In this document: piece after piece, positions 55,601 to 63,366 of the stretch
Layout: every line of letters begins with the position of its first letter
How positions within the stretch are numbered: the first letter of the stretch is position 1
From: CAYJFG01 sp051881695
GTDB taxonomy: Bacteria > Bacillota > Clostridia > Oscillospirales > Acutalibacteraceae
Direction: 5' to 3'
Length of the DNA stretch: 64,000 nucleotides
Assembly (NCBI GenBank): GCA_051881695.1
Contig: JBJEQJ010000024.1
Coordinates: forward strand, 47,952-111,951
Notes under the pieces: model-generated
Database searches by the model: none
Seen by the model: the letters and a program-made list of their open reading frames with translations, nothing else
Told to the model about the DNA's origin: nothing
Program-made: the position numbers and the translations under genes

Positions 55601-56364
55601 TCTGTTTCGCCCTTTCCCGGCGTCAGCTTATCCGTCCAGACAATGCCGTTGAAGGTACCGCCGTTGATCGTGAGATTGGAATAGAGCAGCTGCAGCGCCA
55701 GCGGCATTACTTCAACCTCGAAATCGAGGAGCGACTGACTCCTGTCCCATTCGTATGGGCAGTTGATCGTGCCGTCGTTGATCGTGATCTGCGGGCGCTT
55801 GCCGTTCTCGGGCTTATTAAAATAGTCGTCGCCGATGCAGCCGCTGGCTCCATAGCTGTATGTCATGTTAGGACGCAGCTTGGTCAGCGTGCCGCCATTC
55901 ATTGTAAATTTTGAAGGCTCGTCTTCCTTTTCGGAGCTCATCATGATGATGCTGTACGCTTTGTTGTCATTAGGAAAGGCAACCGCGAGCTCGCCGCCGC
56001 CCTTGCTGTCATACAGCGTGAATTCGCCGCGGCGAATGCAGAGCAGGTTTTCAAACCCCGTCCGCCTGCTTGCGTTGATCGTGATCTTATGACCGTTCAG
56101 GTCCAGTTTTTGGTTGCGTATTACATCGATAGAAAGATCATTAATGCCTACCATGTAATCAATGTCTTCCATCAGCTTGAGATCTCTTGAATCGAACGAA
56201 CGGAGATAGGTCGCAAACGTATAATAGTTCCTGATTTCCGCCTGCGTATAAGATGTATCGTCCGCCGCGCTCGCCGTCACGCCGGTGATGGGCACCATTG
56301 TCAGCAGCATCATAAGCACCAGCAGGATGCTGACGATGCGACTTCGTGTGTTTGTTTTTGTCAT
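52642..56364 (-). CDS. Giant secreted protein with Big2-like domain and dockerin tail
   Basis: 1240 residues. A Sec signal peptide (about 1-34, SILLVLMMLLTMVPITGVTASA) is followed by a repetitive beta-rich region with TINGGTFNG and VLNGGVFNSPF units, suggesting a parallel beta-helix. Next come Ig/Fn3-like modules (YQWQRSTDGGSIWTNIEG), a Big2 domain (VTAKAQGTAIITVSCGDKKA), a His-containing segment and a C-terminal dockerin pair (LLGDVNMDGAVTMQDVLLYQ and IADLNDDGFNNLQDVLLIQK). It probably works at the cell surface as an adhesin or scaffold-attached protein. Bases 52.9-56.3 kb are visibly richer in G and C than neighbours while the dockerin part is AT-rich, suggesting a mosaic gene acquired by transfer. 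Confidence 0.8.
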   Translation of the reverse strand: MTKTNTRSRIVSILLVLMMLLTMVPITGVTASAADDTSYTQAEIRNYYTFATYLRSFDSRDLKLMEDIDYMVGINDLSIDVIRNQKLDLNGHKITINASRRTGFENLLCIRRGEFTLYDSKGGGELAVAFPNDNKAYSIIMMSSEKEDEPSKFTMNGGTLTKLRPNMTYSYGASGCIGDDYFNKPENGKRPQITINDGTINCPYEWDRSQSLLDFEVEVMPLALQLLYSNLTINGGTFNGIVWTDKLTPGKGETEPRVVLNGGVFNSPFVVDGMSRNATQIVIDGARFNDGFHVDKGDRINTAVGTVPVLLLKSGVFTSPDKNPKLDIYNVTAESYGNGVNSDATARAKLKMILHAMKCFPNSAIKVNGKFYTSENIESLVGKNNDDFYLKLNSSTPIEVIRDAWGVMESVTLDGNPIDYFKDWKGTVERMDNSTAHTLKFEWKPLASELVNAGYSYRTKCEHYISGSAAVQQTDTIAADKTSHTVTIPVGADPKVYSYDLQLNLDKNGSSVGIMANQHIVKLVVSEAPVVEPDPTIDGTVYYTSGIVFGHPISIAASVTPAEATKSYQWQRSTDGGSIWTNIEGATSGRYTPVTADMGENVRIRVKVTAEGYLGEIVSAAVKVSKAANNNYPEVIKLEAVKNGAGNYTGFKITNFDSDCEYVYSTTDTPNWGANQISSASVTGLTSDTTYYVFARFKETNIHTAGSIVSKNSIRLYEYVPLDRVLLEGYDSGNTIYIKKGKSVTLKVSADPSNANSWKEITFKDSSLGTSNIAISNGTINASTGTATPFPNRHTITITGVSTGSATLDASYSGPTQPYYGRWNVVVYDDSTVANALRLENVYAYEDITLSVNDEAQLPTKLPKLLPANSGYHLEWRILKRGTYGATYVTENDNIKLEDGKIKPKAAHAASEKAQLELVAVKDGSTEYKTLPKTSLFYVTVTETPVIELTGITVAPTKVNLELNKTFQLSAVKEPVNAAGSLTWTSSNTGVATVDSTGKVTAKAQGTAIITVSCGDKKATCTVTVDHQHDYSGQPYLYLDPGNHYQECKAGDDYNIQAHEFTPWTDNGNGTHSRYCTVCKMTDGSTYTETALSPGYTVYGAATSFGSQTDDVTIQLIESGASEAAYEAVVHGNTASYSIAGVAPGTYTMKVMKKNHVMREYTVTVSAENVTQDVKICLLGDVNMDGAVTMQDVLLYQKHLAKIATFSSEEQKKIADLNDDGFNNLQDVLLIQKIIAKIAI

Positions 56365-56530
56365 ATCATTTCCTCCTTGTTTCTTTCCGGCATTTTGCCG
56401 GGTGATTTGACCGTGTGTTTCGTTTTATCGGCTCTCCCGCACGGCAAAGAGAGCTTATGCCATTCTTCTTGCGTTCAGAGGATGGAGATGCGCTTAATGC
56501 ATTCATAGCATTCCGTCACAGCCGTCCTAC

Positions 56531-56914
56531 TTACAAAGCATCGATAACCGCTGAAAGATAAGTGGACGAAACAGAGCCGTAAAGGAAATTGTCGATGAGT
56601 CCGTCCTTTTTTGCTCGGCGAACCTTATCGGCTAATTTTTTCTCGGTATTTTCATCTACCACGAGAACGATTTTACAATCAGGACAATACGCCTTTACTT
56701 CGTCACGGATTTTCATACGCTCCTCAATTTTCCACGGCGTGTAGGCTGTGACCTCCATAATCAGAACATTCGCTTGTGTATCGGCGCACATATCCGTTGT
56801 TTTGTCGGGACTTTCACTCGGAAAAACCTCAAAATCCGAATCAAAATCACGCAAAGCCGTTGCAATGGCGTCGGCAAACAAAGCATTTTGCATATCAACA
56901 ACAACTCTCCGCAT
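56531..56914 (-). CDS. Stand-alone receiver-like protein lacking the phospho-acceptor Asp
   Basis: 127 residues with the pattern of a CheY-like receiver: VVVDMQNALFADAIATAL, then NVLIMEV, then CKIVLVVDENTEKKLADKV. The usual acceptor (xxMDxx) is Glu54 in LIMEV, which can mimic the phosphorylated state, and the conserved Lys position near FLYGS is Gly. No output domain. It follows the two-component operon after a terminator and may be a decoy or constitutively 'on' signalling partner. Confidence 0.6.
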   Translation of the reverse strand: MRRVVVDMQNALFADAIATALRDFDSDFEVFPSESPDKTTDMCADTQANVLIMEVTAYTPWKIEERMKIRDEVKAYCPDCKIVLVVDENTEKKLADKVRRAKKDGLIDNFLYGSVSSTYLSAVIDAL

Positions 56915-57050
56915 GAAATCACCTCCGTTTCAGAATAAAAATCGACAGCACAGATTTGCACCATAATCATTATAACAGATTTTTTTTGATTGCACCCTGT
57001 ACCTAAGTACAGGTTTGAGCACTTTTTCAAAAAAAAATTGCAAAAAAACA

Positions 57051-57072
57051 CCCGACTCCAAAGGAAGTCGGG
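57051..57072 (-). terminator. Intrinsic terminator of the signalling operon
   Basis: Minus strand: CCCGACTTCC-TTT-GGAGTCGGG with one mismatch, followed by TGTTTTTTTG. Confidence 0.85.
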
Positions 57073-57113
57073 ATAAACTGTTATGGTTTCGGTTATTCGG
57101 TTGTGGAAAACGC

Positions 57114-57746
57114 CTATTCTTCAGGGAGGCTCGGAACGATAAATTTCTTATTTGTTACTGCTATGGCAAGCCGGGTTCTGTTGGCATATCCGGTTTTTGA
57201 TAAAATGTTAGAAGCATGGTATTTGACGGTTCTTTCCGCAATACCCAGCTTGTCGGCTATTTCATCGTATTCCAATCCGTCGCAGATAAGCCGCAGAACC
57301 TCAATCTCCTTTGACGTAAGCTCTGTACTTTCGACCAGTCCCAATTTCACCTTCGGCGTTTCGTTCGGAAAAAGATGCTCGCCCGCCATTGTCCGGTCGA
57401 TCACGTCGATCAGCGCTTCCGGACTGATATCCTTATACCAGAAGCCGTCAACCCCGGCCGCTCTGGCACGTTCAAGGTAGCTCACCTCAACCATTGATGT
57501 GACAATGATGATCTTGATTTCCGGAAACTTCGCCTTGATTTCTGCGGCAGCTTCAATTCCGTCTTTATTACCAAAAGTGCAGACGTCCATTAAAATCAGG
57601 TCAATGTGCTGCTGACAGCATTTCAAAATAGCAATATCCGCTCCGTTAAGACTGGTGACCAGCTCGTATCTGCCGCTGTCGGAAAGAGTCCGCTCCATAT
57701 TTTCACGGGGCATCCGCTGATCCTCTACAATAAGAACCCGTTTCAT
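57114..57746 (-). CDS. LuxR/NarL-family response regulator
   Basis: The ATG at 57746 overlaps the kinase stop (ATGA) and starts MKRVLIVEDQRMPREN; an upstream frame extension is spurious. 210 residues: receiver domain with the acceptor Asp in DLILMDVCTFG, Thr/Ser in IVTSM and Lys in FWYKDISPE; then a LuxR helix-turn-helix LTSKEIEVLRLICDGLEYDE with RTVKYHASNILSKTG. Complete and apparently active. Target genes unknown; the divergent arrangement suggests the adjacent secreted protein as a candidate. Confidence 0.93.
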   Translation of the reverse strand: MKRVLIVEDQRMPRENMERTLSDSGRYELVTSLNGADIAILKCCQQHIDLILMDVCTFGNKDGIEAAAEIKAKFPEIKIIIVTSMVEVSYLERARAAGVDGFWYKDISPEALIDVIDRTMAGEHLFPNETPKVKLGLVESTELTSKEIEVLRLICDGLEYDEIADKLGIAERTVKYHASNILSKTGYANRTRLAIAVTNKKFIVPSLPEE

Positions 57747-59032
57747 TCTGTACCCTCCTGTATCACCGTGAGAACCACGGTTAATGCAAAGCTCGGCTTC
57801 GACTGTATTTCCATCGTACCGCCGCAAGCTATGATATGACGGTACAGGTTGAGAAGTCCGCCCTTGGGAACAACCTCGGTTTCGGGAGATCTTCCGTCGT
57901 TTGTAATCTTCATGGAAATGCTGTCTCCCTTTTTCTCCACCGTGATATGTATTGTTGTTGCTCCGGCATGACGCACGCTGTTTGTCAGACATTCCCGCAT
58001 GGCAAGAATCATAACACGCCGAAGCTCCTCCTGCTCAGGCAATTCTCCGGACAAATTTACTTTTATGCCGATTGCCTCGGCATCCTGCATGAATCTGTCC
58101 AACTTACTGCGCCCTTGCGGATATGCATTATCGTATTTTATGGTGCTGACAGCCCGACGGAACAAATCCACGGCATTTGCCGCTTCCTCCGTCCGGTTGT
58201 GGTGAAGAATGTGCCGTATGGCGATCAGTCCCGCTCCCATATCGTCATGCAGCTTCGTCTTGGCGGACAGCACTTCCTTTTCTCTTGTAAGGATCAGAGC
58301 ATTGTCGGAAAGCCATTTTAATTCGCGGGAAATGGCATTCAGCTGCTTGATCTGAGCTTTCAGCTCAAGATTTTTATTGTACAGCTCAGTGATATCCGAA
58401 AATACGGCTTCCGTATACACAACGCCGTCCGAAGCTTTCACCTCGGTCTGCCGGTAACGCCATGCTTTGCCGTCAGGGAAAAGATAGGTCTGCATCTCTT
58501 TAGAGAGACATATCACTCCGCTGCACGCATCGCAGTCTGACAGTGCATCCCGCAGTTCCGCAAGAGTTTGGAGATCACTCTGTGAAATCGTGCGGAATAA
58601 AGAATCCATTTGCCTATTACACAGCTTGACACTCCCGGACGGTGTGAAATAGCATATGCCGCTTGGCAGCATATCCAGAGCCTGTTTGATGGAATCGCGG
58701 CTGAGCGACTGCCTCCCTTGTCTCCACAGCCCTGCCATATCCCATATCAGCAGAAAATCTGCCGCAAATGTGATGCCCCAAAGCAGCCACATAGGTAGAG
58801 GCAGCCAAGCCTTGTACTCCAATCCTTCGGTTATCCGTGAAAAAGCATCCGCTAACACTGACAATAAGATAAGAAAGAACAGAAATACGGACAGATGCAG
58901 ATATTTTTTCCATTTGTCACGCTGTCTGCCGTAAGCTGCCAGCAGCAGGAAAAGGGATAAAATCAGGGTAAGGAACAAGGCAATAAGCAGTGTCGTTTGT
59001 GCCGAAGCGGAAGAAAGATAGAAACTTTTCAT
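57743..59032 (-). CDS. Membrane sensor histidine kinase (NarL-partner type)
   Basis: 429 residues. Three N-terminal transmembrane helices (about 12-34, 45-62, 80-100), a PAS-like region (110-215), a coiled coil, and a HisKA_3-like dimerisation helix with phospho-acceptor His262 in KLHDDMGAG. The ATPase domain has an N-box MRECLTNSVRHAG and G-boxes ITNDGRSPETEVVPKGGLLN. It overlaps both neighbours by 4 nt. It should phosphorylate the adjacent LuxR-type regulator. Confidence 0.92.
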   Translation of the reverse strand: MKSFYLSSASAQTTLLIALFLTLILSLFLLLAAYGRQRDKWKKYLHLSVFLFFLILLSVLADAFSRITEGLEYKAWLPLPMWLLWGITFAADFLLIWDMAGLWRQGRQSLSRDSIKQALDMLPSGICYFTPSGSVKLCNRQMDSLFRTISQSDLQTLAELRDALSDCDACSGVICLSKEMQTYLFPDGKAWRYRQTEVKASDGVVYTEAVFSDITELYNKNLELKAQIKQLNAISRELKWLSDNALILTREKEVLSAKTKLHDDMGAGLIAIRHILHHNRTEEAANAVDLFRRAVSTIKYDNAYPQGRSKLDRFMQDAEAIGIKVNLSGELPEQEELRRVMILAMRECLTNSVRHAGATTIHITVEKKGDSISMKITNDGRSPETEVVPKGGLLNLYRHIIACGGTMEIQSKPSFALTVVLTVIQEGTE

Positions 59033-60666
59033 ACCTGTTCACCCGCCTTTCCGATACGCAGAGAAAAGCGCCATACGCCTTCCTCACAAGTGCAGGTGTC
59101 GGCAAGCATAGATAGCGCCGACAATTCGGTTTTGCTTTCTGCCTGCAGATAAAAGATGACGACATCTTCAAGACTGCGGGCTTTCAGCCAGACAAAACGA
59201 AGGTCATCCATCGCTTCTTCCGTCACGGCTTCAAAAAAGTCATATACACGGATCGCATCCCGGATATAAATGCTGTTTTTATCCGTAATATCAATGGCAC
59301 ACTCCACACCCATAAGCTCTAAATTGGCAAAGGATTCATCAAGACAGGCTGACAGTTCGGCGGTATCCGTTACATCGGATTTTTCACCGATAAACATTAA
59401 ATTACCCCGACGTTTTATGTATGCACCGATCACCGCCGCTTTTGCCAGCAGACTGCGGCGAATATCCGGGTCGGGCTTTGCTTCATATTGCGTCAGCAGC
59501 TGATCGAGCAGCTCGATTTGATGTGCGGTTTGTGCCTGCAGCCGGTCATACAGTCTGTTCTTTTCCCGAACCGTGTTGATCTTTACCTTGGTTTTATAGT
59601 TCTCCTGCTCCACATAATTGCTTTCCGAAATAGTTTTCCTGTTTTCCTCCAGCTTTTCCAGCAAAGCGGAAATGTCTGTAATATCTTCCTGCCACAAAAC
59701 ATGACCGCCGCCAATCCTGCTGCTTCTGAGCAGAGTGTTGTTATCCAGCATTGCTGCGTCCCTCTCCGCCGAGCGCATCATATTCGCCGTCAGCTCCGGT
59801 GCGTTTGATGAGGCATAACGGGTATGCCAGTCGGTATCAACGATCTGCGCTCCTATGGACCCGGCTTCAAACAGAGCTTTGTAACCGGTATTGGTCTGGA
59901 TAAGCCCGCATTGAATACAGCTTTCCAATATTCCGGTAAACATCAGGCACTGCGCTGCAGCGATGTCTCCGCCGATCAGCTGCATCCATTCTGCGCCACT
60001 GGCATATATCACGGCATATACGACAGAACATGCCAGCAGCAAAAACGGCAGATATTTTTTCCTTTGCGAGAGCCGGCACTTGATCAACATGATGATAAAT
60101 GCCGCAAAACCGCAAAGGATCTCCCACCCGAGTACAAAATAATACCCGAATGCATAATTCATGTTATTGTCCGTCCATACCTTTCCTTCCGGGAAATCAA
60201 AAACAAGCTGATGGAGATCGTTTGTAAGCACCAGAAGCAGGCAAAGCACTGTAGGAATAGATAATAACACCAGCGTCGTTTTCGATAACTTTGCGTTCGC
60301 GGGCTTGCCCAGTGAGATGGCAACAAACAAAGAAAACAGCGGGATAAACAGCATGGGCAGGTAGAACCAATACCATAGCTGCCGTACTATTCCGATATCG
60401 GTTATAAAAAAATATTTGATTGTACGGATCACAAACCAGAAAACCATTAAGCCTGAAACGGAAACCATATAGTGGCGCACCTGTGTCTGAATGATCCGTT
60501 TACTGACGGAGATCCCCCACCCGATATAAAGAGCGATATAAATAAGCGAGCGGACGATCCCCCCGGGAACGATCAATATATCAAACTTCCCCAAAACGCG
60601 TAAAAAAATAGCACAGAAAACCATCGCGGCTACAAGAAAGCCTGTTTTGTGATTCTGTTTCGTCAT
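59029..60666 (-). CDS. Seven-helix membrane sensor with degenerate kinase-like tail
   Basis: 545 residues. The first ~235 residues hold seven hydrophobic helices, as in 7TM histidine-kinase sensors (His_kinase_N-type, loop NDLHQLVFDFPEGKVWTDNN). A PAS-like segment (about 255-330) and a coiled coil follow, then a helical and alpha/beta tail resembling a histidine kinase ATPase without a clear His-Asp acceptor or glycine-rich G boxes. It is probably a receptor that works through the next gene's kinase, with which it overlaps by 4 nt. Ligand unknown. Confidence 0.75.
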   Translation of the reverse strand: MTKQNHKTGFLVAAMVFCAIFLRVLGKFDILIVPGGIVRSLIYIALYIGWGISVSKRIIQTQVRHYMVSVSGLMVFWFVIRTIKYFFITDIGIVRQLWYWFYLPMLFIPLFSLFVAISLGKPANAKLSKTTLVLLSIPTVLCLLLVLTNDLHQLVFDFPEGKVWTDNNMNYAFGYYFVLGWEILCGFAAFIIMLIKCRLSQRKKYLPFLLLACSVVYAVIYASGAEWMQLIGGDIAAAQCLMFTGILESCIQCGLIQTNTGYKALFEAGSIGAQIVDTDWHTRYASSNAPELTANMMRSAERDAAMLDNNTLLRSSRIGGGHVLWQEDITDISALLEKLEENRKTISESNYVEQENYKTKVKINTVREKNRLYDRLQAQTAHQIELLDQLLTQYEAKPDPDIRRSLLAKAAVIGAYIKRRGNLMFIGEKSDVTDTAELSACLDESFANLELMGVECAIDITDKNSIYIRDAIRVYDFFEAVTEEAMDDLRFVWLKARSLEDVVIFYLQAESKTELSALSMLADTCTCEEGVWRFSLRIGKAGEQV

Positions 60667-60965
60667 GCGGGACCTCCTTTCAAAAATGTTTCATTTTGTT
60701 TTAATTTTTGTATCCTTATGACAAACCAAAAAACATTAAGTAAAGCTACAGCAACCAGATTATGGCGCACCTGTGCCTGAACAATCCACTCACTGACGGA
60801 AATCCCCCACACGATATACAGACCGATATAGACTAACGTGCACAGGGATCCGGCAATCATCGGATAAATACCGAATTTTCCTAAAATGCGGAAAATGACG
60901 GCGCAAACAATCAACAACACAACAATTATTCCGGTATTTTTATTCCTTTTAATGGATTTTGACAT
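60663..60965 (-). pseudogene. Truncated paralogue of the 7TM sensor N-terminus
   Basis: 100 residues that align with the first ~90 of the following 7TM protein: FRILGKFGIYP versus LRVLGKFDILI, YIGLYIVWGISVSEWIVQAQ versus YIALYIGWGISVSKRIIQTQ, and FWFVIRIQK versus FWFVIRTIK. After that it ends in LKQNETFLKGGPA. The stop overlaps the next start (ATGA). Only three membrane helices remain. It looks like a partial tandem duplication, though translation as a small membrane protein is possible. Confidence 0.75.
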
Positions 60966-61068
60966 ATATTTCGATCTCTTTCCCTGATAAAAAGAAATAT
61001 CAATTTAATTGCAAATTTTATATACATCAAATTATATCATATATTCAGGAAGTTTTCCATATCCAAGT

Positions 61069-61431
61069 TTAAACAATGTCTGTACGCTGTTTAAGTCTAA
61101 ACAGCAATGTGCTTTTACCACCCTTTTCTCTATATCGTTGTTCTGTTTTTATTAACCCTACTTTTTTCAAATCCTTAATAGCTCTGCGGACCGTGGCAGG
61201 CGACAGCTTTATGTCGCCTGCTATTGTATTTACGGAACCTGATTTCTTGACTTTCTCGCCATGACTGACTAAAAAATTAGCAAGGTCTGTTCGCCTTGCC
61301 TGCTCTCGCTGTTCTTTTGTAAAATGAATGTAGGTTGATATTTTAATCACTTCCTTGAGTATAATTTTTTTCTTTCTGCTGTAAGATCTTATAGTGGGTA
61401 GTTCTTCTCTTATCACTGTGACAGGAGGCAC
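61069..61431 (-). CDS. Chimeric winged-helix protein with mobile-element primase-like N-terminus
   Basis: Up to 120 residues. The segment YIHFTKEQREQARRTDLANF then LVSHGEKVKKSGS strongly resembles the N-terminus of DUF3991/toprim proteins of clostridial conjugative elements. It is joined directly to a winged helix, NTIAGDIKLSPATVRRAIKDL ending KGGKSTLLFRLKQ. Such a junction suggests an internal deletion that fused two mobile-element genes. The start is uncertain: a GTG at 61431 has no ribosome site, and an internal GTG at 61350 lies directly on AAGGAA. Confidence 0.5.
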   Translation of the reverse strand: MPPVTVIREELPTIRSYSRKKKIILKEVIKISTYIHFTKEQREQARRTDLANFLVSHGEKVKKSGSVNTIAGDIKLSPATVRRAIKDLKKVGLIKTEQRYREKGGKSTLLFRLKQRTDIV

Positions 61432-61561
61432 CTATCAGCGTTTGGGCGCAGTTCTTCCTTGGCGGTAGGCTGATTTTTTGATAGACAATTTTATTTGTCT
61501 ATGATATGATAATTGTAAAATGATTGGTTGATAAAACGGAATTTGCCGGAGGTTTTAACTG

Positions 61562-62020
61562 ATGAAAATAAAAAATCCTATGCTGGTGGTAACAGATATT
61601 GATAAGTCTGTAGAATTTTATAAAAAGGTGTTTGGACTTCATGTGGTTATGGATTTTGGTGCAAATAAGACCTTGACGGGTGGATTAGCACTGCAAACAC
61701 TTGATACGTGGCAAGAATTTATCGGTACAGATGATATTTCATTTGGAAGCAATAGTTCTGAGGTTTATTTTGAGGAAGATAATTTTGATAAATTTTCAGA
61801 CAGATTGAAAAATTATGATGTGGAATACGTTCATCCTATCAAGGAACATTCATGGGGGCAGCGAGTGGTTAGAATTTATGATCCTGATAAGCATATTATT
61901 GAGATTGGTGAAAACATAAAAGTAGTTTGTCAACGCTTTTTGGATAGTGGCATGACACCAGAGCAAGTAGCAGAAAGAATGGATGTACCAATGAAATTTG
62001 TAAATGCTTGTATGCGTTAA
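61562..62020 (+). CDS. VOC (glyoxalase/bleomycin-resistance fold) protein with C-terminal extension
   Basis: 152 residues. One VOC unit pair: NPMLVVTDIDKSVEFYKKVF and the metal-side strand VRIYDPDKHIIEIGE with conserved Glu. A ~30-residue tail (FLDSGMTPEQVAERMDVPMK) resembles a short helix-turn-helix and is typical of one VOC subfamily. The substrate is unknown. A good ribosome site (GGAGG) precedes the start. It stands alone on the plus strand. Confidence 0.85.
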   Translation: MKIKNPMLVVTDIDKSVEFYKKVFGLHVVMDFGANKTLTGGLALQTLDTWQEFIGTDDISFGSNSSEVYFEEDNFDKFSDRLKNYDVEYVHPIKEHSWGQRVVRIYDPDKHIIEIGENIKVVCQRFLDSGMTPEQVAERMDVPMKFVNACMR

Positions 62021-62037
62021 ATTTCAGTTTATCAAAC

Positions 62038-62433
62038 TTACATTTTTAATCCCTGTGCCTGCTTTTTGTCATTTATCTTTTGCTGTAATTTTCTATCCGT
62101 CCTTTGTACTCTCTGCTTTTCTTCAAAACGAAGCCTACTTTGAATCATATTGCAGAGGTAACGCAGGAGATAAAGAGAAGAAACTGCAACGCTGTTGCGG
62201 TTGGTTTTAATTGAATAATGTGGATATAAAATGCCTCTGCCTGAATCAAAGACTGATTCGGCAGAGGTGTTTTCTTCATATTCCAAGAGGTTTGAAACAG
62301 GTTCTTTGTCTGTGTTCTCGTTTTTCTCAATCTCATCTTCAGTGAAATTTAGTTTCAACGCTTCCTTAATTACTACATTCTTGATAGACTTGAATTCCTT
62401 GTTGTTGACTAAAAAAAAGCCGAAATTATATTC
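62038..62433 (-). pseudogene. Unidentified reading frame, probably a remnant
   Basis: The frame is open from a TAG at 62434 to the TAA at 62038 and reads protein-like throughout (NFGFFLVNNKEFKSIKNVVI, LNFTEDEIEKNENT, MIQSRLRFEEKQRVQRTDRK). It has no start with a ribosome site; a TTG at 62358 is possible. The basic, Gln/Lys-rich end resembles tails of mobilisation proteins, but I cannot name a family. Confidence 0.35.
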
Positions 62434-62487
62434 CTATAACTCCAACTCTATATAACAATATTAAGTTTTTATCAATCAGTAGTTACC

Positions 62488-63213
62488 TCAAAAAATAGAC
62501 AAATATTCGTCTAGCTGCTGTTCCTCAAGTTCAGCAACAAAATCAATAAAAGGAGATAAATTTGCATTGACAGCATATTCTTCAAGATGGTTGAAATATT
62601 CAAGTCTATCTTCCTTATTGACAGACACAGGTAAAAATCCGTTGCTCATAAGCTGATAGTTCATAATGAGTCTTGAAGTTCTGCCGTTGCCGTCAACAAA
62701 AGGATGAATTTTTACAAATTCAGCGTGAGTCCATGCCGCAAGCTCTATTGGGTTTAAATCAGACTTTGAGTTCATATTACTAAAGAATTCTTTTATCTGA
62801 TAATACATCTCGCTTGGAGCAGGCGGTTTATGTTTCGCACCGGTAATTCTTACCTCAACATTCCTATAAACACCGCCAACTAAAATATTTTCCATAAGAA
62901 TAGAATGTATATCTTTAACGATCTTTTCATCAAGCGGTTTATTATCCGAAATACATTTCTTAACATATGAGAACGCCTTATTGTGATTTACAACCTCATA
63001 AATCTCACGCAAAGATTTATTCCCGACTGAAATCTGGTCTTCAAGCAAAACCTTTGTTTCAATCAAAGATAGTGTATTTCCCTCAATTGCTGTTGAATTA
63101 TGAGCATAGTCAACCTCAAAAGCCTTATCAAAGTTATCAAATAATTTTTCAGTATTGTTTTTCCGCATTTCAATAAGCTGTGCTTGTTTTTTTAATAATC
63201 TTTCGTAATTCAC
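62488..63213 (-). CDS. Fic-domain AMP-transferase-like protein
   Basis: 241 residues. The Fic motif is complete (HPFVDGNGRTSRL), with catalytic His, Asp and the Arg that binds phosphates; the flap region YRNVEVRITGAKHKPPAPSEM is typical. The N-terminal inhibitory helix STAIEGNT (S/TxxxE[G/N]N form) marks a class II, self-inhibited Fic. Such proteins transfer AMP to target proteins or remove it. No separate antitoxin is needed and none is seen. It sits next to the tRNA-Asn gene, at the end of the putative island. Confidence 0.93.
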   Translation of the reverse strand: MNYERLLKKQAQLIEMRKNNTEKLFDNFDKAFEVDYAHNSTAIEGNTLSLIETKVLLEDQISVGNKSLREIYEVVNHNKAFSYVKKCISDNKPLDEKIVKDIHSILMENILVGGVYRNVEVRITGAKHKPPAPSEMYYQIKEFFSNMNSKSDLNPIELAAWTHAEFVKIHPFVDGNGRTSRLIMNYQLMSNGFLPVSVNKEDRLEYFNHLEEYAVNANLSPFIDFVAELEEQQLDEYLSIF

Positions 63214-63260
63214 AGACTCACCCCCTATTTATATCATAAAATAATTTGAGATAAAATAAA

Positions 63261-63282
63261 AAGAGTAGCTTTCGCTACTCTT
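63261..63282 (-). terminator. Terminator after intact tRNA-Asn
   Basis: AAGAGTAGC pairs with GCTACTCTT; on the minus strand it follows the tRNA CCA end by 3 nt and is followed by TTTTTATTTTA. Confidence 0.85.
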
Positions 63283-63285
63283 TTG

Positions 63286-63361
63286 TGGCTCCCCCAACTG
63301 GGCTCGAACCAGTGACATCATGATTAACAGTCATGCGCTCTACCGACTGAGCTATGGAGGA
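63286..63361 (-). tRNA. tRNA-Asn (anticodon GTT), intact
   Basis: 76 nt including an encoded CCA. Acceptor stem TCCTCCA/TGGGGGA with discriminator G; D arm with CAGTCGGTAGAG; anticodon loop CTGTTAA; T arm GGTTCGAGCC. Its 3' 56 nt are repeated at 49057-49112 and its 5' 22 nt at 63521-63542. Confidence 0.97.
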
Positions 63362-63366
63362 ATATA
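63340..63366. repeat. 27-bp direct repeat, copy 1 (tRNA-Asn 5' end)
   Basis: Identical to 63521-63547 and 181 bp from it; contains the tRNA 5' end and five flanking bases. Confidence 0.9.

Noticed and set aside
52768..55914. A 1048-codon open frame on the plus strand
   Set aside because: It lies entirely opposite the large secreted-protein gene, whose signal peptide, Big2 and dockerin motifs are clear. The frame is a side effect of its GC-rich codon pattern and shows no recognisable domain.
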